Source: Flagellimonas algicola (lineage in GTDB: Bacteria; Bacteroidota; Bacteroidia; Flavobacteriales; Flavobacteriaceae). Taken from it: a stretch of 64,000 bases of DNA. Below, one piece after another: positions 1-8,575 of this stretch. The first letter of the stretch is position 1. The number at the start of each line of letters is the position of its first letter. The notes beneath the pieces are model-generated. The model was not told the DNA's origin and made no database searches. It was given only the letters and a program-made list of their open reading frames with translations. The stretch spans positions 124,001-188,000 of the forward strand of contig NZ_VCNI01000002.1 in the NCBI RefSeq assembly GCF_005937185.1, written 5' to 3'. The position numbers and the translations under genes are program-made.

Positions 1-487
1 CGTCATTAATTTGGTTTTTACCCTATTGGGTATTCGACTCATCGACCAACTGGGTAGGAAAAAGCTAATGAAGATTGGATCGGTTGGCTATATCATAAGC
101 TTGGCCATGGTAGGTTGGTGTTTTTACAGCGGTGCAAACTCAACTGTACTGTTGGCCTTCATTTTAATGTTCATTGCGTCACACGCAGTGGGGCAAGGAG
201 CCGTAATTTGGGTATTTATCTCTGAAATATTTCCCAATAAGGTTCGAGCGTACGGCCAATCTTGGGGAACAGGAACCCATTGGGTGTTTGCAGCCTTGAT
301 AACACTCGTTACCCCCATATTTTTGGATGCGGAAAATGGTATATTTCGGGATAATCCCTGGCCTATTTTCTTATTCTTTGCTTTTATGATGGTATTGCAG
401 CTCCTGTGGGTCATTTTTAAGATGCCAGAAACCAAAGGCGTATCCTTGGAGGAATTGGGCAGGAAGTTGAGCGGCAAATCCAAATAA
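1..487 (+). CDS. Sugar MFS transporter, C-terminal part (5' truncated by window)
   Basis: C-terminal part of a major facilitator superfamily sugar porter; the reading frame is open to the left edge, so the start is outside. It would carry a monosaccharide across the inner membrane, usually with H+ or Na+. Visible marks are a cytoplasmic loop with D-x-x-G-R-K-K (MFS motif A), the signature S-E-I-F-P-N-K-V-R-A-Y-G, about five hydrophobic helices and the closing P-E-T-K-G typical of the sugar porter family. The substrate cannot be told from this half. Confidence 0.85.
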   Translation, partial: VINLVFTLLGIRLIDQLGRKKLMKIGSVGYIISLAMVGWCFYSGANSTVLLAFILMFIASHAVGQGAVIWVFISEIFPNKVRAYGQSWGTGTHWVFAALITLVTPIFLDAENGIFRDNPWPIFLFFAFMMVLQLLWVIFKMPETKGVSLEELGRKLSGKSK

Positions 488-599
488 TACCAAGGATTGT
501 ACATCACATGCTTAAAAGCTGACATTTAGTCGAATATAGCGCTGAGATTTGCAAAACATCTGTGAATAATTCCGTACATTGAAAGGAAATTACACTACT

Positions 600-731
600 A
601 TGACTGATGAAATCTCTTTTGGCAACAAAATGCTGGTTGGCTTTTTACGGCTTATGGTATTTGTCCTTGTAATCATTTTGGTAGCCATTCCTGTTTGCAT
701 CCTTTTGGACTTTTTGGGGCTTTTGGGATAA
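600..731 (+). CDS. Small single-pass membrane protein, 43 aa
   Basis: A short frame starting ATG and ending TAA. The first 12 residues are polar; the remainder (from about residue 13 to 43) is almost entirely hydrophobic with one Arg, one Pro-Val-Cys step and one Asp, so it would make one or one and a half membrane segments. It sits alone between the sugar transporter and a hairpin terminator directly after its stop codon, which supports an end of transcription here. No family recognised; it could also be a chance frame. Confidence 0.4.
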   Translation: MTDEISFGNKMLVGFLRLMVFVLVIILVAIPVCILLDFLGLLG

Positions 732-735
732 AAAA

Positions 736-762
736 ATGCGGCAGATGGTTAGTCTACCGCAT
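736..762. terminator. Bidirectional hairpin terminator
   Basis: ATGCGG ... CCGCAT stem extended by AGA/TCT around one mismatch, loop of 7 bases. An A-run lies before it and T-rich sequence after it, so it can serve both the plus-strand small gene and the convergent minus-strand lipoprotein. Confidence 0.6.
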
Positions 763-782
763 TATTAAGCTTTTGAAATCAC

Positions 783-1409
783 CTAAAAAATCACATCCTC
801 TTCTTGCATGGCGGTGGTCATTAGCCTGATGTATGCGTCAATGGTTTTGTTCACCTTGCTGGGTTCGGTTACCTCAAAGTCCCCTTTCCAAATGAGTTCG
901 CGTTCCTTATCCACACAGATACAGTAGAGAGCCGTTTCAATATGGTACAAATTGAAGGTCTCGTAGTATTCGGGGTCATAATACATATCCTGATGTCCAA
1001 GATAATCCGTACTAAATCGAGTATATAGGTTATTGAACTTGTTCATACGCTCCCTAAAGGTCCGTCTGTTTTCCGTTCCCACAACTTTGGTGAAAAGTAT
1101 GGCATCAAAACCCTTATCCAGCAATTGCTGTTCTACTTCGGAAAGTTCTTCCTCCGATTTTTCAGAAGAAGTAAACTCCACATCAAAAAGGTCAATACTG
1201 CGCATGGCTTCAACTCCGGTTTGCTCCAATTTTTTTGTTAATTGGGTCTCAAACTCAATTCGTACTTCATCGTCCTGACTCATCCCGACCACTAGAACTT
1301 TGTAGGCATCAAACAAGACAATATCTGGATTCTTCCAGGTTCCCACCAACTGGGTGGAAGCACATCCTGTCATCAGGATTAATGATAAAAGAATCAATTT
1401 AGGTTTCAT
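783..1409 (-). CDS. Lipoprotein of unknown function
   Basis: 208-residue protein with a lipoprotein signal peptide: M-K-P-K, a hydrophobic stretch, then lipobox M-T-G-C with Cys16 as the lipid-bearing residue. The mature part starts S-T-Q-L-V-G-T-W-K-N-P, has an alpha/beta look and no recognisable catalytic motif. The domain may resemble DUF4136-like lipoproteins, but I cannot confirm this. It is a single minus-strand gene separated from the ribosome hibernation factor by about 50 bases and could be read through from it. Confidence 0.75.
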   Translation of the reverse strand: MKPKLILLSLILMTGCASTQLVGTWKNPDIVLFDAYKVLVVGMSQDDEVRIEFETQLTKKLEQTGVEAMRSIDLFDVEFTSSEKSEEELSEVEQQLLDKGFDAILFTKVVGTENRRTFRERMNKFNNLYTRFSTDYLGHQDMYYDPEYYETFNLYHIETALYCICVDKERELIWKGDFEVTEPSKVNKTIDAYIRLMTTAMQEEDVIF

Positions 1410-1456
1410 CGTCTTAATTTTAATGGTTCACTTTGCGGTACCTCAGGAATTACCTG

Positions 1457-1756
1457 TCAATGTCTAATAAAGACCCCTTGTCTCTTTTCCAACTGTCTTT
1501 TTAAATCATCAACGGTCTCGGCCATGGATTTCTCAAAATCATGTGATTTGGATTTGGCAAACAATCTAGGGCCGGGAGCGCTCAATTCAATCTCACAAAT
1601 GTTATCTTCCCCAGCTTTGTCATGCTCCATCTTGAACAGTACATTGGCTTTGATAACCCAACTATACTTCTTCCCAAGACGTTCTAATTTCTTCAACAAT
1701 AATTTGTTCAAGGATTCACTGGACTTCATTTTCTGATATTGAATGTTGACAACCAT
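1457..1756 (-). CDS. hpf: HPF/RaiA-family ribosome hibernation factor
   Basis: 99-residue protein of the HPF/RaiA (sigma-54 modulation) family, which binds the 30S subunit and helps make inactive ribosomes in starvation or anoxia. Seen: a short beta-alpha-beta fold starting M-V-V-N-I-Q-Y, then a basic helix with L-x-K-L-x-R-L-G, acidic strand I-C-E-I-E-L-S and the closing helix M-A-E-T-V-D-D-L-K-R-Q-L. It is the short form without the C-terminal dimerisation domain. The start at 1756 is chosen because an upstream start (1816) would lie before the promoter's -7 box at 1780-1787. It follows an FNR-like promoter. Confidence 0.85.
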   Translation of the reverse strand: MVVNIQYQKMKSSESLNKLLLKKLERLGKKYSWVIKANVLFKMEHDKAGEDNICEIELSAPGPRLFAKSKSHDFEKSMAETVDDLKRQLEKRQGVFIRH

Positions 1757-1779
1757 AATGCTAAATTTTAAAATCAGTA

Positions 1780-1822
1780 TAAAGCTAGCTACAGGATAAT
1801 CTGGAAAAAATGACAATTGTCA
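1780..1822 (-). promoter_or_regulatory. FNR-like box plus -7 box, promoter of hpf
   Basis: Perfect palindrome TGAC-AATT-GTCA at 1811-1822; centre 29.5 bases before the first base of the -7 box TAGCTTTA (1787 down to 1780, minus strand). 54 bases separate the dyad from the start codon. Same geometry as nine other promoters in this window. Confidence 0.8.
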
Positions 1823-1896
1823 GGATTTGATAGCGTAAGATTTGCTATCTGCATTTCCAAAAACCAGTAAAGTATGATGCTTGTCTTTGTATGTGG

Positions 1897-3213
1897 CTAT
1901 TTCAGGAGGAAAGGTTGACCTGTACTTTGTAAAACCGAAAACCAAAATTCGCTTTCCAAATCTATTTTCTTTCGTTTTTTGGTGACTTCTGTAATTGGGA
2001 TGTAAACAAACTTGTTGTTCACTTTGCAGGCCACAAACTTGGTCTTCCCGGCCATGGCTCCGTGTACTGCATGATACGCCAAACGACTACAGTACACACT
2101 ATCGCTGGAATTGGCGGGAGCACTTCTAACGATGTAACTGGGGTCAATGTACTTGATGGTAACCGGAATATCTGTAAAATACTCCTTGATTCTTTCCTTC
2201 AGAAAAACCCCGATATCTGAATGCTTTACGTTCCCGGATGCATCTTTGACCCTATTCTTATCGGTAAAAAGTTGCTGACCGGCGCCTTCGGCCACCACAA
2301 TGACCGCATGTTTTTTTCTTTCCAAGCGCTCCCGTAATACGCCTAAAAATCCCAATTCCCCTTCCAGTTGAAAGTCCATTTCTGGAATAAGTACAAAATT
2401 TACAACGGGCATGGCCAAAGCTGCGGATGCCGCAATAAAACCGCTATCCCGCCCCATGAGTTTAACTATTGAGATGCCGTTGTAAGCTCCTGCAGCTTCA
2501 TTATGTGCGTCCCTGATGATGGGACTTGCCACATCAAAAGCAGTTTCAAAACCGAAGGATTCGTCGATCAAATCAATATCATTGTCAATGGTCTTTGGAA
2601 TCCCTACAACGCTGATGTTGGCACCTCTTTTTTTGATTTCCTCGCCAATGGCGTCCACCCCTTTAAGGGTGCCATCACCTCCAATGGCAAATAGCATATT
2701 TATGTTGTTGGACTCCAAGGTATCCACCATTACGGACACATCCTGTCCTCCCCTGGAAGAACCAAGAAATGTACCACCAAACTGGTGAATGTCCTTGACT
2801 TTTTCTGGTGTGAGTTCTACAAATCCGTGGCCTATTTCGGGATTCAGGCCTTCATACCCGTAAGGCACTCCCATGATGCGTTTTATTCCGTAGAAATAAT
2901 GGAGGGCCATAACCACCCCACGTATCACATTGTTGATTCCCGGACAGAGACCTCCGCAAGTAACTATGGCCGCCGTGGTTTCCTTGGGGTCAAAAAAGAT
3001 ATTTTGACGCGGGCCCGCCTTTTCCAAACAATTAGGTTCCTCACCAGTAGAAAGGCAATGGGCGTATTGGTCCATGGAAATATCAAAGACCAACCGATCC
3101 GATTCGCTGACAAAATTAAAGATATGATCTCCCCTGACAGTGCTTAACTGCAGGGGAGATTTATAATTTGGCGCTCCAAGATGTTCTATTTGAAATCTAT
3201 TTGTTTCGCTCAC
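1897..3213 (-). CDS. pfkA: 6-phosphofructokinase, ATP-dependent group III-like
   Basis: Phosphorylates fructose 6-phosphate to fructose 1,6-bisphosphate, the committing step of glycolysis, in the cytoplasm. 438 residues. Motifs: G-G-L-C-P-G-I-N-N-V near 87, G-G-D-G-T at 178-182, G-I-P-K-T-I-D-N-D at 204-212, M-G-R near 253. The Gly after G-G-D is the ATP-type residue (pyrophosphate enzymes have Asp there), while Lys in P-K-T-I-D-N-D is the pyrophosphate-type residue; this mix is known from ATP-using group III enzymes such as the trypanosome one, so ATP use is likely but not certain. It is the last gene of an operon usp - SLC13 - pckA - pfk, 12 bases after pckA, under an FNR-like promoter. Confidence 0.92.
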   Translation of the reverse strand: MSETNRFQIEHLGAPNYKSPLQLSTVRGDHIFNFVSESDRLVFDISMDQYAHCLSTGEEPNCLEKAGPRQNIFFDPKETTAAIVTCGGLCPGINNVIRGVVMALHYFYGIKRIMGVPYGYEGLNPEIGHGFVELTPEKVKDIHQFGGTFLGSSRGGQDVSVMVDTLESNNINMLFAIGGDGTLKGVDAIGEEIKKRGANISVVGIPKTIDNDIDLIDESFGFETAFDVASPIIRDAHNEAAGAYNGISIVKLMGRDSGFIAASAALAMPVVNFVLIPEMDFQLEGELGFLGVLRERLERKKHAVIVVAEGAGQQLFTDKNRVKDASGNVKHSDIGVFLKERIKEYFTDIPVTIKYIDPSYIVRSAPANSSDSVYCSRLAYHAVHGAMAGKTKFVACKVNNKFVYIPITEVTKKRKKIDLESEFWFSVLQSTGQPFLLK

Positions 3214-3225
3214 ACTGTTTTTTTA

Positions 3226-4854
3226 TTAAAAATGATGATCCAAGCTATGGTGCGAATCAATCAAGGGACCTCCGTTAAGGATTTCTTCTGATGCTTCACT
3301 AGCAAATTTATCAAAGTTAATATGAAACGAATGCGCCAACTGAATGGATTTGCTCACATAAGCCCCTTTTTGCAACCATGTGTTCATGGGATCCAATATT
3401 TCCGTAGGAACCCCAGGGCAATATTTAGGCATGTGCAACCCAAAAACGGGATGGGCATCAAACTCAACTTCGTCCAATTTTCCCTCCAAAATGGCAGAAA
3501 TCATGGCTCGGGTATATTTTAGTTTGATTCGGGAACCCACACCATAAGGACCTCCACTCCATCCGGTGTTTATCAACCAAACATTCACCCCGGCTTCCTT
3601 CATTTTTTTGCTCAACATTTCGGCATAAACCGCTGGGTGCAAAGGCATAAACGGTTCACCAAAACAAGCAGAGAAAGAGGGTACAGGTTCATTGATACCA
3701 GCCTCGGTCCCAGCCACCTTGGCGGTGTAACCTGAAATAAAGTGATATGCTGCCTGACCAGGGCTCAACTTGGACACTGGAGGCAATACCCCAAAGGCAT
3801 CACATGTCAAGAAGAATATGTTCTTGGGATTGGCAGCATAGGAAGGAGTCTGGATATTGTCAATATGATCAATGGGATAACTCACCCTTGTGTTTTGGGT
3901 AATGCTACTATCAAAGTAATCCACTTCCTTGGTTCCTTCTTTGAAAACTACATTTTCCAGAAGTGCTCCTGGTCGAATGGCCCTGTAAATATCGGGTTCT
4001 TTTTCCTCCGTTAAATCGATGACCTTCGCATAACAGCCACCTTCAAAATTGAAGATCGTGTTATCCTCTGTCCAGCCATGCTCGTCATCCCCGATCAATT
4101 TTCGGTCTGGATCGGCGGAAAGTGTGGTCTTACCTGTTCCAGACAGTCCAAAGTAAATGGCCGTATCCCCATCTTTTCCAACATTGGCGGAACAGTGCAT
4201 GGGTAGCACATTTTTATCCACAGGAAGAATTAAATTCAAGGCTGTAAAAACACCCTTCTTCATCTCTCCTGGATACTCCGAACCTCCAACAAGGGCAATT
4301 TTTTTGGTGTAGTTCAAAATAGAGAAGTTTCCTGCAATGATTCCAAACTCTTTTGGGTTTGGACACTCATAGCCCGGTGCACATAGCACAAGCCAGTCCT
4401 CTTCAAAATCTTCCAATTCTGCTTCGTTCAATCTCAAGAACATGTTCTTGATAAAGTAATTGGACCAAGGAAATTCTGTAATGGTACGCACGTTGGTGCG
4501 GTATTTTGGATCGGCACATACCGCTCCATCCCGAACATAGATTTCTTTATCGGAAAGGTAGTTCACCACCTCATCGTAAAGTTTGTCAAAATTTTCAGGA
4601 GAAATGGGCTTATTGATTCGGCCCCACCAAATCCTATCTTTAGTGTAATCATCTTTTACCAAAAAACGGTCTTTTGGAGATCGTCCGGTAAACTTTCCTG
4701 TGTTTATGGACAGGGTGCCATTTTCTGACTCCACACCCATTCCTTTTTCCACAGTTATCTTTTGTAAGGTCTCAGCACTTAAATTCCAATGTGCCGTAGC
4801 GTTCTGTAAGCCATATTTGCTTAAATCTTTGGTTGTTTCCATGACTTCGTCCAT
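3226..4854 (-). CDS. pckA: Phosphoenolpyruvate carboxykinase (ATP)
   Basis: Interconverts oxaloacetate + ATP and phosphoenolpyruvate + CO2 + ADP. 542 residues, the normal length for the bacterial ATP-type enzyme. Seen: F-T-G-R-S-P near 55, kinase-1a P-loop G-L-S-G-T-G-K-T-T-L at 236-245, kinase-2 and metal region G-D-D-E-H-G-W at 255-261, and N-V-G-K-D-G-D before the P-loop. An in-frame Met four codons later is a possible alternative start. It lies 16 bases after the SLC13 carrier and 12 bases before phosphofructokinase. Sharing an oxygen-responsive operon with a glycolytic enzyme suggests the carboxylating (oxaloacetate-forming, fermentative) direction; that part is inference. Confidence 0.97.
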   Translation of the reverse strand: MDEVMETTKDLSKYGLQNATAHWNLSAETLQKITVEKGMGVESENGTLSINTGKFTGRSPKDRFLVKDDYTKDRIWWGRINKPISPENFDKLYDEVVNYLSDKEIYVRDGAVCADPKYRTNVRTITEFPWSNYFIKNMFLRLNEAELEDFEEDWLVLCAPGYECPNPKEFGIIAGNFSILNYTKKIALVGGSEYPGEMKKGVFTALNLILPVDKNVLPMHCSANVGKDGDTAIYFGLSGTGKTTLSADPDRKLIGDDEHGWTEDNTIFNFEGGCYAKVIDLTEEKEPDIYRAIRPGALLENVVFKEGTKEVDYFDSSITQNTRVSYPIDHIDNIQTPSYAANPKNIFFLTCDAFGVLPPVSKLSPGQAAYHFISGYTAKVAGTEAGINEPVPSFSACFGEPFMPLHPAVYAEMLSKKMKEAGVNVWLINTGWSGGPYGVGSRIKLKYTRAMISAILEGKLDEVEFDAHPVFGLHMPKYCPGVPTEILDPMNTWLQKGAYVSKSIQLAHSFHINFDKFASEASEEILNGGPLIDSHHSLDHHF

Positions 4855-4870
4855 AATTTCTATTTTAAGG

Positions 4871-6706
4871 TTAAAAGTTCCATATCAAAGGAACCAGTAC
4901 TAGTGTTGCTATAAAGAACAGGAGCAGCAGTGGCCCTCCTACTTTTATATAATCTGTAAACTTGTATCCCCCAGAAGACAGCACCATTGCATTGGTAGTG
5001 GTCCCCACAGGAGTTAAAAATGCCGTTGAGGCGCTTATGGCCACAGCGATCATAAAAGGCTTGGGAGACACCCCCAAGGTGGTTGACGCCATTATGGCTA
5101 TGGGTGCCATCAAAACGGCCGTGGCCGAGTTGTTGATTGTCTGGCTAAAGGTTGTGGTCAACAAAAATATGCCTGCCAATAGTGCCGTCGGGTGTATACT
5201 CCCCAGCAAATCAACCAAACTATTTGCGGCCATTTGGGCCACTCCTGTTTTCTGCAAAGCCAGTCCCATGGGAATCATTGCGGCAATCATTACCACGCTG
5301 GTCCAACTAATCCCTTTATAGGCCTTACTTATGGGTACACAGCCTGTCAACATCATAATTCCGGCACAGGCAAGGGCTGCAATGGCACCGGGCAAAATTT
5401 TAAATACCAAAAGGGCAATCATCAACACCAGGGTCCCCAAAGCGATATAACTTTTGGGGGTTATCACATCCACATTTTTGGACAGTGCCTCGGGACTTCC
5501 CGAAATGACCAAGTTTTCATACATGGAAGTCAAAGCTTCCATATTTTCCCAGGGTCCTCGAATCACAAAAGCATCCCCAGCTTCAATTTTAATTTTTCCG
5601 CTTAGCGGTCTGCTGTTTCTGGAAGCCGCCAAGAGTTGAACCCCTGCTTGACTTAGATAATGCCCGAGCGGGAGGGTCTTGCCCACAAAAACAGATTTAG
5701 GGGTGATGATCATCTCGGCCATCCCAACTTCTTGGTTGATCAGTTCCTTTTTAAGCAAATCTTTTTCAGGTTTCCATGGAATTACCCCCAAACTAAATTT
5801 CAGTACCAACTTGTCCACATCCTCGGCTTCTCCCTTCACCGTGATGATATCGTGGTACCTCATCTCGGTCTGGGGGTCTGGTAATTCCACAAATTGATGT
5901 ATACTTTGAAGCGGATGGGGATGCCTACGTTTTAATCGCATGAGGGAGACATTATGGGCTTCTTCAAAATCCCAATCCCCAACCTTGGAGTTGATCAAGG
6001 GAGACATGGACCTAATACGCAGTCGGTATAGGTTATCCCCAATACTGTAGTTCTCAATCCATTTATGCATTTCCTCATCCAATGCCATAGGTCTATTCTT
6101 GGTTCTATGACTGGGCAACAATCTGTAGCCCACATATCTGAAATAGAGAATGGATATCAAAAGCAGCGGAAGGCCGATCAATCCAAACTCAAAAAATGAA
6201 AATCCTTCCAATCCGTTTTCCACCAGAGCATTGCTGGCAATAATATTTGGAGGCGTCCCAGTTAGGGTTAGCAAGCCTCCCGTATTGGAGCCAAATGCCA
6301 CTGGCATCAATAATTTGGATGGCAGTGTTCCTGCATTCCAGGCTGCGGTTACCGTTACCGGCAGCAAGGCCGCTACAGTTCCTGTATTACTTACAAATCC
6401 GGACAGTAAACTGGATCCCAAGGTCACAATGACCAGCAGTTTGGGGACGCTGCTCTTGGCCCATTTTACAAATCGCTGTCCGGCCACGGCTGTCCATCCC
6501 GTTCTTGAAAGTCCTTCTCCAATAATGAACAAGGCCGCAATCATGATCACTGTTGAATTGCTGAACCCGGACAAGGTTTCTTGTATGTCCAGGATTCCCA
6601 ACAAATACAGGGACAGCATGGACATTAAAGCCACCACATCCGGTGGAAACTTTCCCCAAACAAACAGAATGATCGTAATACCTAATACTACCAATAGTGT
6701 GATCAT
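4871..6706 (-). CDS. SLC13/DASS-family transporter with two TrkA-C domains
   Basis: 611-residue inner-membrane carrier of the divalent anion:sodium symporter superfamily (dicarboxylates, sulfate and similar). Two halves of membrane helices carry the paired family motifs: S-N-T-G-T-V-A-A at 106-113 and S-N-T-G-G with T-G-T-P-P-N at 140-154 in the first, S-Q-T-I-N-N-S-A and T-P-V-G-T-T-T-N in the second. Between them (about 215-400) are two cytosolic RCK/TrkA-C-type domains, a common insertion in this branch. The neighbourhood (pckA, pfk) suggests a C4-dicarboxylate such as succinate; sulfate cannot be excluded. 22 bases after the universal stress gene. Confidence 0.88.
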   Translation of the reverse strand: MITLLVVLGITIILFVWGKFPPDVVALMSMLSLYLLGILDIQETLSGFSNSTVIMIAALFIIGEGLSRTGWTAVAGQRFVKWAKSSVPKLLVIVTLGSSLLSGFVSNTGTVAALLPVTVTAAWNAGTLPSKLLMPVAFGSNTGGLLTLTGTPPNIIASNALVENGLEGFSFFEFGLIGLPLLLISILYFRYVGYRLLPSHRTKNRPMALDEEMHKWIENYSIGDNLYRLRIRSMSPLINSKVGDWDFEEAHNVSLMRLKRRHPHPLQSIHQFVELPDPQTEMRYHDIITVKGEAEDVDKLVLKFSLGVIPWKPEKDLLKKELINQEVGMAEMIITPKSVFVGKTLPLGHYLSQAGVQLLAASRNSRPLSGKIKIEAGDAFVIRGPWENMEALTSMYENLVISGSPEALSKNVDVITPKSYIALGTLVLMIALLVFKILPGAIAALACAGIMMLTGCVPISKAYKGISWTSVVMIAAMIPMGLALQKTGVAQMAANSLVDLLGSIHPTALLAGIFLLTTTFSQTINNSATAVLMAPIAIMASTTLGVSPKPFMIAVAISASTAFLTPVGTTTNAMVLSSGGYKFTDYIKVGGPLLLLFFIATLVLVPLIWNF

Positions 6707-6728
6707 CGCTTCTATTTTGGGACAATCA

Positions 6729-7517
6729 TCAATCCAAGGTCAAAACAGGAATCTCGGAGTGAAGGGTCAACAATTTTGTTAATCTCCCTTCAGATGGGCT
6801 ACTCATTTGGGTATGGTTTCTAGGCAGAATAGCCAAAAGATCAATGTTCTTTTTGTTTATATATTCCAAAATGCCCTCTTCCACATCCTGATTTTTACTA
6901 AAGGCGTGTTCCTCATAAAAATGTTCCAAATAATACTCCAAAAGGTTCTCTGTGCTGTCTACGATGGACTCTTCGGCATAAACCGATTCCCTGTAAATGG
7001 TCAAGGCATGCACTCTAGCGTCAAAGGTCCTTGCTACATCCAATAGGGTCTTTAATACTTCCTTATCATCAATTTCTTCGCGACCCATCACCAGCGCAAT
7101 ATCCTTTGGCTCTTTGATCGGAGTTCCAAAGGGAATGGAGATTACAGGGCAATTGGCCTCCAGAACCAGACGTGAGGTGTTGGTTATGGCCTCATCCGTA
7201 ACCTTGTCCCCCATGGTTCCCATCAATATCAGATCAGAGCCATTGGTATTATTCCACTCCAAAATGGATTCAATGAGATTACCAGTAACAGTATTAAAGG
7301 TGGGTGGTGTTTTGATCTTGGCATTGAAGGATTGTACAACCTTCCCAAAATCCAATTTCAGGGTTTTCTCCTGACCTTCGGTTATCGGCATAGCCGAAAC
7401 ATAAAGGGCCTGAAGTTCTATACTACGCGTTGGCCCAACAAAAACGGTGGCATATTCCAATGCATTTATGGAAGCCTCTGAGAAATCAAACGGGATTAAA
7501 ATTTTCTGAATGCTCAT
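6729..7517 (-). CDS. Tandem universal stress protein (UspA family)
   Basis: 262-residue cytoplasmic protein with two Usp domains; the first opens I-L-I-P-F-D-F-S-E-A-S and ends with the nucleotide-site region G-T-M-G-D-K-x-x-x-E, the second is more divergent. The start at 7517 is chosen because the -7 box of the promoter (7553-7560) lies downstream of the more distant in-frame ATG at 7571. It is the first gene of the operon with the SLC13 carrier, pckA and pfk, and one of three Usp genes in this region. Usp proteins are commonly induced by oxygen or energy stress. Confidence 0.88.
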   Translation of the reverse strand: MSIQKILIPFDFSEASINALEYATVFVGPTRSIELQALYVSAMPITEGQEKTLKLDFGKVVQSFNAKIKTPPTFNTVTGNLIESILEWNNTNGSDLILMGTMGDKVTDEAITNTSRLVLEANCPVISIPFGTPIKEPKDIALVMGREEIDDKEVLKTLLDVARTFDARVHALTIYRESVYAEESIVDSTENLLEYYLEHFYEEHAFSKNQDVEEGILEYINKKNIDLLAILPRNHTQMSSPSEGRLTKLLTLHSEIPVLTLD

Positions 7518-7552
7518 ACCTATAAAATTTAGATGACTTAAAATCTTTGATT

Positions 7553-7595
7553 CAAAATTAGAACCGGACATTCATCTAAAACATGATAGAAATCA
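7553..7595 (-). promoter_or_regulatory. FNR-like box plus -7 box, promoter of usp-SLC13-pckA-pfk operon
   Basis: Dyad TGAT-AGAA-ATCA at 7584-7595; perfect Bacteroidota -7 box TAATTTTG (minus strand, 7560 down to 7553). Centre-to-box distance 29.5 bases; 66 bases from dyad to the start codon at 7517. Confidence 0.8.
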
Positions 7596-7702
7596 GGTTT
7601 GGTGTTTTATTCACCAGCTAGTTTGTTTAAAATGTACCAGGTAATCAAAGCATTCTGTTATTGGCAAAGGATTTAACCTTAGGACAAAACTGCAAGTGTA
7701 CC

Positions 7703-7745
7703 TGACAAGTATCATATTTTGGGCATGTTTAAAAACCAACCTTTG
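7703..7745 (+). promoter_or_regulatory. FNR-like box plus -7 box, promoter of the DUF2490 gene
   Basis: Dyad TGAC-AAGT-ATCA at 7703-7714 and -7 box AACCTTTG at 7738-7745 (one mismatch to TAnnTTTG) at the same 29.5-base spacing; 56 bases from dyad to the ATG at 7771. It is separate from the divergent site at 7584-7595. Confidence 0.7.
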
Positions 7746-7770
7746 CATTACAATCTCCTAAGCTAACTCC

Positions 7771-8469
7771 ATGAGGTTTATCCGCCTTTTATTCCTCCTT
7801 TCTTGTATTCTTTTGCAAAGTGTGCTTAGCTCCCAAACTTTTGATGAGCATGGTTCGGGCTCTTGGCTGGAGTTTTCGGGGACCAATAAAATTGACGAGA
7901 AATGGAGCATTCCCCTGGCGGGAATTTTAAGGCATCACGAGCCATTTGAAGTTTACGATTTCTCTTTTGTTAGGACAGGTGTTTCTTATCACTTGAGCAA
8001 TTCCGTCATCCTTACCGGAGGTATAGCCTACGTTAATTCCAAATCGTATTTGGATTCTGGTGAAACATCCTTGACCTTCCAATACTGGACATACGAGGAA
8101 TTTACTTGGAAGAATAAATTCAATCTGAATTCCTTGTCACATCGGTGGAGACTTGAAAACCGTTGGATCCATAATTCTGGCCAAACGCATTTTAATAATC
8201 GGTTTCGTTATCGGTTACAGTTCCAAAGACCTATATATGGGAAGACCTTTGTAAAATCGAACAACGAAGTTTTTGTAAATCTGGATGGAGTCTTTTTTAA
8301 CCAAAATAGATTCTATGTCGGTATAGGTAGGGAGTTATCCCCAGATTTGAAGATTGAATTAGGCTATTTGAAAAACCACTTTCAGGTTTCACACCATAAC
8401 GCCATTCTCATGGGGATTACTTTCACCACGGATTTTACTAGTCAAGATTCGGCTGAAATTGAAAAATAA
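7771..8469 (+). CDS. DUF2490 outer-membrane-like protein
   Basis: 232 residues. An N-terminal signal peptide (L-L-F-L-L-S-C-I-L-L-Q-S, cleavage near S-S-Q-T) is followed by alternating aromatic/polar strands (G-S-W-L-E-F-S-G, W-R-L-E-N-R-W, F-R-Y-R-L-Q-F-Q-R-P) like a small beta-barrel. This matches the DUF2490 family of Bacteroidota, whose role is unknown; an outer-membrane location is inferred. It has its own FNR-like promoter, and the next gene tonB has another, so both are probably made under low oxygen. Confidence 0.8.
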   Translation: MRFIRLLFLLSCILLQSVLSSQTFDEHGSGSWLEFSGTNKIDEKWSIPLAGILRHHEPFEVYDFSFVRTGVSYHLSNSVILTGGIAYVNSKSYLDSGETSLTFQYWTYEEFTWKNKFNLNSLSHRWRLENRWIHNSGQTHFNNRFRYRLQFQRPIYGKTFVKSNNEVFVNLDGVFFNQNRFYVGIGRELSPDLKIELGYLKNHFQVSHHNAILMGITFTTDFTSQDSAEIEK

Positions 8470-8510
8470 CCAAGAATACCCCTATTCAATTATCATATTT
8501 ATAATTATCA

Positions 8511-8553
8511 TGACTATTATCATGTTTTTTGACAAAGTAGCTGTCTAATTTTA
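8511..8553 (+). promoter_or_regulatory. FNR-like box plus -7 box, promoter of tonB
   Basis: Dyad TGAC-TATT-ATCA at 8511-8522 followed by -7 box TAATTTTA at 8546-8553; 29.5-base spacing; 53 bases from dyad to ATG. Confidence 0.78.
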
Positions 8554-8575
8554 TTTCAGTTAAATACGTTAAGTC

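Noticed and set aside
6150..6782. 210-codon frame on the plus strand
   Set aside because: It is opposite the SLC13 carrier, which has full family motifs; no domain in the opposite frame.
7518..7571. N-terminal extension of the first usp gene (start at 7571)
   Set aside because: The -7 box 7553-7560 lies downstream of it and the added residues do not belong to the Usp domain.
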